64,000 nt of DNA from Candidatus Binatia bacterium (GTDB taxonomy: Bacteria > Desulfobacterota > Binatia > Bin18), in the NCBI GenBank assembly GCA_951812575.1, contig OX638322.1:4406501-4470500 (forward strand), written 5' to 3'. Below, piece after piece: positions 8,034 through 14,575 of this stretch. The position numbers and the translations under genes are program-made. Every line of letters starts with the position of its first letter. The first letter of the stretch is position 1. Under the pieces are notes generated by a model. That model was not told the DNA's origin. It ran no database searches and saw nothing but the letters and a program-made list of their open reading frames with translations.

Positions 8034-11000
8034 ATGACAGCGACAGCCCCGTCCCGGACCCCCCATACGCCCCCCCCCACCCCCGCCCCCGGTGCGGCCC
8101 CCAGCCGGCGCGCGGTTTTCCGGCCCCGCATCCTGGGCGCCGTCCTCGCCGCCGCCACCCTGCTGCTCGCCCGCCCGGCCGCGGCGGCCGTGGAGTTCGA
8201 CTCGGGCAGTTTCAGGCTCGAGTACCCGGAGAACAGCACGGCGGTGGTGGAGACCTACACGGCCAGCCACCTAAGGGGGGAGCCCTTCACGTTCGGCTTG
8301 AGGGGGACGGACGGCGACCTGTTCGCCATCTCCAGTTCCGGCGAACTGACGTTCAACAGCCCCCCCGACTTCGAGATGCCGCAGGACGCCAACCAGGACA
8401 ACATATACGAGATCAGTGTGGTATTGGACGACGGTGCTGGCGGCGATAACGGGGTGATTGCCACCGTCACCGTCACCGACGTGAACGAAGCCCCGACGAT
8501 CACGGGCGAGACCGAGATCAAGTACCAGGAGAACGACACGACCGTGGTGGAGACCTACACGGCCAGCGACCCGGAGGATGATGCCATCACCTGGCGCGTG
8601 ACGGGGCCGGACGGCAGCCGGTTCGCCATCTCTGATACCGGCGCCCTGACGTTCCGGACCCCCCCCGACTACGAGACGCCGCGGGACGCCGACCAGGACA
8701 ACACCTACACGGTCACGGTGGTGGCGGCCGCCGGCAGAGACAGGGACACGCTGGCGGTCACCGTCACCGTGACCGACGTGAACGAACCCCCGACGATCAC
8801 GGGCGAGACCGCGCTCGAGTACCGGGAGAACAGCAGGACCGTGGTGGAGACCTACATGGCCAGCGACCCGGAGGGGGGTGAGATCGAGTGGTACAAGACG
8901 GGGCCGGACGGCAGCCGGTTCGCCATCTCTGATACCGGCGCCCTGACGTTCACCAGCCCCCCCGACTTCGAGAATCCGCGGGACGCCGGCGCCGACAACA
9001 CCTACGCGGTCACGGTGAATGTGACGGCCGACGACGCAGACAGGGTCACGATGGAGGTCACCGTCACCGTCACCGACGTGAACGAACCCCCGGAGATCAC
9101 GGGCGAGACCGAGATCGAGTACCCGGAGAACAGCACGGCGGTGGTGGCGACCTACACGGCCAGCGACCCGGAGGATGATCCCATCACGTCGTGGGCCGTG
9201 ACGGGGCCGGACCGCGCGTTCTTCACCTTCAACACCACGACCGGCGCCCTGACGTTCAACAACCCCCCCGACTACGAGACGCCGCTGGACGACGGCGCCG
9301 ACAACATATACGAGATCAATGTGGAAGCGACCGCCACCGGCGGCGCGAGCAAGGCGGAGGTCACCGTCACCGTGACCGACGTGAACGAAGCCCCGACGAT
9401 CACGGGCGAGACCGCGCCCGACTACCCGGAGAACAGCACGGCGGTGGTGGCGACCTACACGGCCAGCGACCCGGAGGATGATGCCATCAAGTGGAGCGTG
9501 ACGAGGACGGACAGCGCCCTGTTCGCCATCTCCAGTTCCGGCGAACTGAGGTTCCGGACCCCCCCCGACTTCGAGAATCCGCTGGACGATGGCGCCGACA
9601 ACACCTACGCGGTGACGGTGAATGCGGCCGACGGCGAAAACACGGTCACGGCGAATGTCACCGTCCGCGTCACCGACGTGAACGAAGCCCCGACGATCAC
9701 GGGCGAGACCGCGCCCGACTACCCGGAGCACGGCACGGCGGTGGTGGCGACCTACAAGGTGAGCGACCCGGAGGATGATCCCATCACGTCGTGGGCCGTG
9801 GCGGGGCCGGACGGCGCCTTCTTCACCTTCAACGCCCCGACCGGCGAACTGAGGTTCCGGCGCCCCCCCGACTTCGAGACACCGCAGGACGCCAACCAGG
9901 ACAACGCCTACACCATCACGCTGCAAGCGGCCACCACCGGCGCCACGAGCGCCAAGGCGGTCACGGTCACCGTGGTCGGCGTGGACGAACCCCCGGAGCT
10001 CGCGGGCGAGACCGCGCCCGCGTACCCGGAGAACAGCACGGCGGTGGTGGCGATCTACACGGTCAGCGACCCGGAGAATGAGCCCATCACGTGGGCCGTG
10101 ACGGGGCCGGACCGCAGCCGCTTTGCCCTCTCCCCGGCTGGCGCCCTGACGTTCAACAGCCCCCCCGACTACGAGATGCCGCAGGACGCCAACCAGGACA
10201 ACGCCTACGCGGTCACGGTGGAAGTGACCGTCGGCACCCACACCGCCACGCGGGCCGTGACCGTGACCGTGACCGACGAGAACGAAGCCCCGACGATCGA
10301 CGCGGGCCCGACCGCCACCACGTACGCGGAGAACGACACGGCGGTGGTGGCGACCTTCACAGCCACCGACCCCGAGGGGGAGCCCGTCAGGTGGCGGCTG
10401 AGCGGGGCGGACTCAGACCGCTTCGCCCTGTCCCCGACCGGCGTGCTGACGTTCCGGCGCCCGCCCGACTACGATGCGCCGCAGGACACCGGCCGGGACA
10501 ACACCTACACCGTCACGGTGGGCGTGGTCGACCCCAGCGGCCTGACCCACACGCAGGCCCTGACCGTGAGCGTGCTCGGCGTGGACGAAGCCCCCATGCT
10601 CACGGGCCCGACCACCACCACGTACGCGGAGAACGGCACGGCGGCGGTGGCGACCTACACGGCCACCGACCCCGAGGGGGAGCCCATCGCGTGGGCCGTG
10701 GAGGGGCTGGACGGCAGCCTGTTCGCCATCGACACCCCGACCGGCGCCCTGACCTTCCGACTCCCGCCCGACTTTGAGGCGCCGCAGGACACCGACCAGG
10801 ACAACGTGTACGAGATCACCGTGGGCGTGACCGCGGGCACAGACACGGTCCGGCAGGCCCTGACCGTGACCGTGACCGACGAGAACGAAGCCCCGACGAT
10901 CACGGGCCCGACCGTGCTCGCGTACCGGGAGAACGACACGGTGGTGGTGGCGACCTACACGGCCACCGACCCCGAGGGGGATGCCATCATGTGGCGCGTG

Positions 11001-13001
11001 GCGGGGCCGGACGGCGCCCGGTTCGCCCTGTCCGCCAGCGGGGAGCTGACCTTCCGGCGCCCGCCCGACTTTGAGGCGCCGCAGGACGCCGACCAGGACA
11101 ACGTGTACGAGATCGCCGTGGTCGCGGCCGACGCCAACCAATCGAGCGAGCGGGCCGTGACCGTGAGCGTGGGCGGCGTGGACGAAGCCCCGGTGATCAC
11201 GGGCCCGCAAGCCCCCCGCGTGGTGGAGAACACGACGCGGGTGGTGGGCACCTACACGGCCACCGACCCGGAGGGGGCGCCCGCGGCCGTGGGCGTGGAG
11301 GGGCCGGACCGCGCCTTCTTCACCCTCGCCGAGTCCGGGGCGCTGACGTTCCGGGCCCCCCCCGCCGGTGGGGCGCCCCGGGACGCCAACCATGACAACG
11401 TGTACGAGGTCGCGGTGGTCGCGCGTGACGCCGGCCCGGAGGGCAGGCTGGCCGTGGCCGTGCGGGTGACCCCGCCGCCGCGCCCCAGCACGCCGCCGGC
11501 CACGGATACGACCCGCCCGCGGGTGACGCTGCACGCGGCGGTGGCCACCCATCGGGGCACGCCGTTCGGGCTCACCATCCGGTTCTCCGAGCCCGTGAGC
11601 GGCTTTCGCCTGGGGGCGATCGCGGTGCAGAACGGGACGGCGGCCCAGTTCACGCCGCAGTCCCCCCAGACCTACACGGTGACGATCACGCCCGCCCCCG
11701 CCGCCGCCGCCGTGCAGATCGCGGTGGGGGCGAACGGGGCGCAGGACAGGGCCGGCAACGGCAACCGGCCGGCGACCCTGGTCGTCGAGGCGGCCGCGGC
11801 CCTGGTCGGCTACTTTGAGAGCCCGGCGGCTGCCAGCGCGGTGGCGGGCATTGACCTCATCCGCGGCTGGGTGTTTGCGCCCGCGGCCGACGAGGAGATC
11901 ACCGCCCTGGTGCTGTATATCGACGGGCAGCCGGCGACCACCATCCCGTGTTGTTCGGCCCGCCTGGACGTGGCCGCGGCCTATCCGGCCCTGCCGGCGA
12001 CCACCACCACCCTCAGTGGCTGGGGGGTGACCTATAACTGGGGCGAGTTGCCCGCCGGGCCGCATACCCTGCGGGTGGTGGCCACGAGCAGCCAAGGCCG
12101 CCAGTGGGAGTCGGCCCGCCGCCAAGTCGAGGTGCTCAAGCCCGGCGATGTGGCCTTTGCCGACCGGGTGAGTCTGGCCACGGCCACGGCCCGGCTCGAG
12201 GACGAAGAGGTGGAGTTGCGGGAGGTGGTGCTGCGGGATCAGGCGAGCCAGCAGGAACAGACGCTGACCCTGCGCTATGCGTGGCAGACCGCGGCCCAGG
12301 GGCTCCGGCTGGTGGAGACGCGCCCGGCGGCCGCAGCGGCGGCGCCGGCGCCGGCCTCCCTGCTGGCGCGGCTGCGGGCCGGGCTGACCCGCTGGGGGCG
12401 GGGGTGGCTGAGCCCGGCGGCGGCGACCGCGGCCACGGGGCTGACCGCGGTCTATGAAGCCCCGGCCGACGGGAGCGTGGTGGCCGGGGTCGGGCTCGTG
12501 CGGGGCTGGGCCTTCAGCGACCTGACGCCGGCGGCGCCCCGGGTGGCCCTGCGCATTGACGGGACGGAGCAAGGGCCCGTGCCGTGTTGTTCCGCCCGCC
12601 CGGATGTGGCCGCCGCCTATCCCGGGGTGGCCGGCGCCTTGGCCAGCGGCTGGGGGCTGGTGTTCAACTACGGCGACCTGGAGCCGGGCCCCCATACGCT
12701 CGGGGTGCGGCTCACGACCCAGACCGCTGGGGGTGCCCCCCTGGAGGAGACCCTGACCCATACGGTCACGGTGGTCCGCCTGGGCGGCTATGCCTTTGTG
12801 GACGAGTTTGACCTGCGGGCGGCGACGGTGCGGCTGGAGGACGAGGTGGTGGTCTTGAGCGGGGTGGTGGTCCGGGACAAGGCCACCCAGGCCACCCAGG
12901 GGGTGGAGGTGCGCTTGCGCTGGACGGCCGCCACCCAGGGCTTGCGCATTGTGGGCAGTCAGGTCCAGCCCTACGTCAGGGCGGTTAACATGAGGATGTA
13001 G
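8034..13001 (+). CDS. giant secreted cadherin-like repeat protein with Ig-like domain and duplicated C-terminal module
   Basis: A predicted exported surface or adhesion protein of 1,655 residues. The ATG at 8034 is chosen because it places a charged, Pro-rich N-region before a hydrophobic segment (ILGAVLAAATLLLARPAAAA) with cleavage near residue 52. Eleven cadherin-like repeats of about 100 residues start near residues 62, 162, 262, 362, 462, 561, 662, 763, 863, 962 and 1062, each with a (Y)PENSTAVV-type opening and, between repeats, a DVNEAP-type calcium linker. An Ig-like domain (about 1160-1255, FSEPVSGF) follows, then two copies of a module (about 1259-1430 and 1470-1655), each with GW(V/A)F, PCCSAR(L/P)DVAAAYP and GPHTL. 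No LPXTG, autotransporter barrel or secretion signal was recognised at the C-terminus. Calcium-dependent adhesion is inference from the family. Confidence 0.85.
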   Translation: MTATAPSRTPHTPPPTPAPGAAPSRRAVFRPRILGAVLAAATLLLARPAAAAVEFDSGSFRLEYPENSTAVVETYTASHLRGEPFTFGLRGTDGDLFAISSSGELTFNSPPDFEMPQDANQDNIYEISVVLDDGAGGDNGVIATVTVTDVNEAPTITGETEIKYQENDTTVVETYTASDPEDDAITWRVTGPDGSRFAISDTGALTFRTPPDYETPRDADQDNTYTVTVVAAAGRDRDTLAVTVTVTDVNEPPTITGETALEYRENSRTVVETYMASDPEGGEIEWYKTGPDGSRFAISDTGALTFTSPPDFENPRDAGADNTYAVTVNVTADDADRVTMEVTVTVTDVNEPPEITGETEIEYPENSTAVVATYTASDPEDDPITSWAVTGPDRAFFTFNTTTGALTFNNPPDYETPLDDGADNIYEINVEATATGGASKAEVTVTVTDVNEAPTITGETAPDYPENSTAVVATYTASDPEDDAIKWSVTRTDSALFAISSSGELRFRTPPDFENPLDDGADNTYAVTVNAADGENTVTANVTVRVTDVNEAPTITGETAPDYPEHGTAVVATYKVSDPEDDPITSWAVAGPDGAFFTFNAPTGELRFRRPPDFETPQDANQDNAYTITLQAATTGATSAKAVTVTVVGVDEPPELAGETAPAYPENSTAVVAIYTVSDPENEPITWAVTGPDRSRFALSPAGALTFNSPPDYEMPQDANQDNAYAVTVEVTVGTHTATRAVTVTVTDENEAPTIDAGPTATTYAENDTAVVATFTATDPEGEPVRWRLSGADSDRFALSPTGVLTFRRPPDYDAPQDTGRDNTYTVTVGVVDPSGLTHTQALTVSVLGVDEAPMLTGPTTTTYAENGTAAVATYTATDPEGEPIAWAVEGLDGSLFAIDTPTGALTFRLPPDFEAPQDTDQDNVYEITVGVTAGTDTVRQALTVTVTDENEAPTITGPTVLAYRENDTVVVATYTATDPEGDAIMWRVAGPDGARFALSASGELTFRRPPDFEAPQDADQDNVYEIAVVAADANQSSERAVTVSVGGVDEAPVITGPQAPRVVENTTRVVGTYTATDPEGAPAAVGVEGPDRAFFTLAESGALTFRAPPAGGAPRDANHDNVYEVAVVARDAGPEGRLAVAVRVTPPPRPSTPPATDTTRPRVTLHAAVATHRGTPFGLTIRFSEPVSGFRLGAIAVQNGTAAQFTPQSPQTYTVTITPAPAAAAVQIAVGANGAQDRAGNGNRPATLVVEAAAALVGYFESPAAASAVAGIDLIRGWVFAPAADEEITALVLYIDGQPATTIPCCSARLDVAAAYPALPATTTTLSGWGVTYNWGELPAGPHTLRVVATSSQGRQWESARRQVEVLKPGDVAFADRVSLATATARLEDEEVELREVVLRDQASQQEQTLTLRYAWQTAAQGLRLVETRPAAAAAAPAPASLLARLRAGLTRWGRGWLSPAAATAATGLTAVYEAPADGSVVAGVGLVRGWAFSDLTPAAPRVALRIDGTEQGPVPCCSARPDVAAAYPGVAGALASGWGLVFNYGDLEPGPHTLGVRLTTQTAGGAPLEETLTHTVTVVRLGGYAFVDEFDLRAATVRLEDEVVVLSGVVVRDKATQATQGVEVRLRWTAATQGLRIVGSQVQPYVRAVNMRM

Positions 13002-13094
13002 CCACGGTGTGGCATTCGCTGGATGCCGGACGTGATCCGGCATCCAGCGGCCGGGGGGCCGGGAGACGGGATGCCGGCTTGCGCCGGAATGACG
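12979..13094 (+). repeat. 92-bp direct repeat, right copy, plus dispersed palindromic repeat
   Basis: Copy of 7561-7652 (about 92 percent identical by eye). Its first 23 bp are the end of the cadherin-like coding sequence including the TAG stop; the rest is non-coding with ATGCCGGACG/GATCCGGCAT. It runs into ATGCCGGCTTGCGCCGGAAT, a member of the common dispersed CCGGC...GCCGG family seen downstream of genes in many proteobacteria. Confidence 0.7.
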
Positions 13095-13195
13095 AGCGGC
13101 GACACAGCAGCGGAATGTGCTCTAGCTTCTCGCCCCGTCACCATCCAGATAAGGGTTGTCCGTGACGGGTTCGGTCCGTACGGGCAGTCCTTCAC

Positions 13196-13224
13196 TTGAT
13201 ATGACTCCGTGGCCTCTCTACTCT
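13196..13224 (+). promoter_or_regulatory. duplicated promoter-like sequence, left copy
   Basis: TTGATA (13196-13201), 17-bp spacer, TACTCT (13219-13224). It belongs to a block nearly identical to 13773-13806, with a perfect 25-bp core at 13205-13229. No plus-strand gene follows before 13841, so this copy may be a relic. Confidence 0.4.
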
Positions 13225-13285
13225 CCTGGTGTAGGAGCCTGCATATATCTTCGTCCCGCTCGGTGTTGCCTTCGCCGACCTTCTG

Positions 13286-13435
13286 TCAGCTCAACTGAGT
13301 CGTGGGGGTGATCAGTTGCACGCTGGAGAAATAGGACTGATATCGAGACGCATCCCGCGTCATCAACGATAAGCCGCTCACCGCGGCATGCGCACCGATG
13401 ATGAGGATATTGGAGTCCACGAGAAAAGAGGTCAT
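13286..13435 (-). pseudogene. vapC: VapC/PIN-domain toxin with internal deletion
   Basis: A 49-codon minus-strand ORF starting with ATG at 13435, overlapping the antitoxin stop as ATGA. It begins MTSFLVDSNILI, the first strand of a PIN domain with its catalytic Asp, and then jumps directly to IGAHAAVSGLSLMTRDASRY and SVQLITP, a typical PIN C-terminus (alpha/beta segment with the late acidic residue). The middle of the domain, roughly 70-85 residues against the usual 130 or so, is missing, in frame. The product cannot form a normal PIN nuclease, so the toxin is probably dead. Confidence 0.7.
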
Positions 13436-13659
13436 GCTTCGCCTCTGGTCAACGCAAGGATCTCGTCCGTTGTCATTTTGACGGTTGCTGCCCCACGGAA
13501 CCGATGAAAGCGACTGATGGGTGGAGTGGACGAGATTTTTCTTTTGATGTACACCCGCCCGTCTTCCTCAACCAAGTCCACCTCGCTGTTGGGCGTAATA
13601 CCGAGCTTTTCTCGAATCCGTATCGGAATGGTCACCTGACCTTTTACCCTGACTTTCAT
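13432..13659 (-). CDS. vapB: AbrB/SpoVT-type antitoxin (VapB-like)
   Basis: A 75-residue protein with a swapped-hairpin AbrB DNA-binding domain at its N-terminus (MKVRVKGQVTIPIRIREKLG, residues 1-20) and a C-terminal tail ending LALTRGEA that would bind the toxin. Antitoxins of this class repress their own operon and neutralise a PIN ribonuclease. Its stop overlaps the start of the deleted vapC by 4 bp, the usual vapBC arrangement. It looks intact while its toxin does not. It may now act only as an autorepressor or cross-antitoxin. Confidence 0.8.
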   Translation of the reverse strand: MKVRVKGQVTIPIRIREKLGITPNSEVDLVEEDGRVYIKRKISSTPPISRFHRFRGAATVKMTTDEILALTRGEA

Positions 13660-13772
13660 CGTGTCTCCTCACCGGCCATTGAGTATTACCAGTCAGGGCA
13701 TTACTCAATCAATCGTACTTCAAGAGCAGAACGCCCAGCGGTCCCTCATCCTGTCGTCTCCCGCGTCTTTGC

Positions 13773-13801
13773 TTGACACGCCTCCGTGGCCTCTCTACTC
13801 T
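13773..13801 (+). promoter_or_regulatory. candidate promoter of the HAD gene, right copy of a duplicated block
   Basis: TTGACA (13773-13778), 17-bp spacer, TACTCT (13796-13801), 39 bp before the ATG at 13841. The -35 is consensus; the -10 is weak. The block repeats the sequence at 13196-13229. Confidence 0.45.
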
Positions 13802-13840
13802 CCTGGCGCAGAGCAGAAGTGAAGAGCATCAGGGCACGGT

Positions 13841-14554
13841 ATGGCAGACACACGAGCAGTTTTCTTTGATTTTGGCGGGACCCTGTTTGACTATGAAACT
13901 ACCGCGCCGGGAGAACGCGTCTGCCTGATCGAGCTGGCCCAGGCGGCGGGGATTACGGCAGCGTCACGAGACATTCGACAAGCCTACCGGGCCGCTCTGA
14001 AAAATGTCTTTTACCAATACCTGCCCCGCTCCTATTATCTCCACCGCGATATGTTCCAGGACGCCTTGCAGGCCACCGCAGCCCAGTTCGGAACCACCTT
14101 CACCCAAGAACAGCTCACCCGCTACCGGGTCGCTCAATACCAACGCCGGGCGCAGGACTTTTACTTGCGGGACGGGGTCACTGAGACCTTGGCCGCGTTA
14201 CGCCAGCGGGGCCTCCACCTTGGCATTGTCAGCAATGCCGACAACGACCAGTTTTCGCACCTGCTGCAACTCTCCCAGCTCGGCCCCTGCTTTGATTCCC
14301 TCCTCAGCAGTGAAGACGCCCAATCCTGCAAACCGGACCCAGCCATTTTTTCGCGCGCCCTTGCCCAAGCCGGCTGTGCGCCGGACCAGGCGTATTTTGT
14401 CGGGGATTCCCTCCAGCAGGATATTGCCGGCGCCAATCGGGCGGGGATGCGTTCGGTTCTGATCTGGTCGCGGCCGGACACTGATCCACCGGACAGTCCG
14501 GCTCCTCCCCGGCATGTGATCCGCCGCATTCCTGAGATTCTGGACATCGTATAG
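13841..14554 (+). CDS. HAD-superfamily hydrolase (HAD-IA)
   Basis: A 237-residue phosphatase-like protein. Motif I is FFDFGGTLFD (nucleophile Asp10; the second Asp of DxD is replaced by Gly, common in HAD-IA branches), followed by a helical cap, motif II IVSNADND, the KPDPAIF lysine motif and GDSLQQDIAGANRAG. The substrate is not deducible; phosphoglycolate-like small phosphoesters are typical. It starts 39 bp after a TTGACA promoter candidate and ends 21 bp before the AsmA gene, with which it may be co-transcribed. Confidence 0.85.
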   Translation: MADTRAVFFDFGGTLFDYETTAPGERVCLIELAQAAGITAASRDIRQAYRAALKNVFYQYLPRSYYLHRDMFQDALQATAAQFGTTFTQEQLTRYRVAQYQRRAQDFYLRDGVTETLAALRQRGLHLGIVSNADNDQFSHLLQLSQLGPCFDSLLSSEDAQSCKPDPAIFSRALAQAGCAPDQAYFVGDSLQQDIAGANRAGMRSVLIWSRPDTDPPDSPAPPRHVIRRIPEILDIV

Positions 14555-14575
14555 GTTTAATGAGGAGATGGTGCG

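Noticed and set aside
6942..8270. 442-codon minus-strand open frame across the repeat region
   Set aside because: It crosses the promoter region and the 92-bp repeat, is frame-shifted to the recognised secreted protein and has no recognisable domain.
8271..10241. Long minus-strand open frame (656 codons) opposite the cadherin-like gene
   Set aside because: It is the antisense of the 300-bp GC-rich repeats and encodes His/Arg-rich low-complexity sequence; no homology or ribosome site.
10413..13043. Minus-strand 876-codon open frame opposite the giant gene
   Set aside because: Antisense shadow of a GC-rich repeat gene, composition unlike a real protein.
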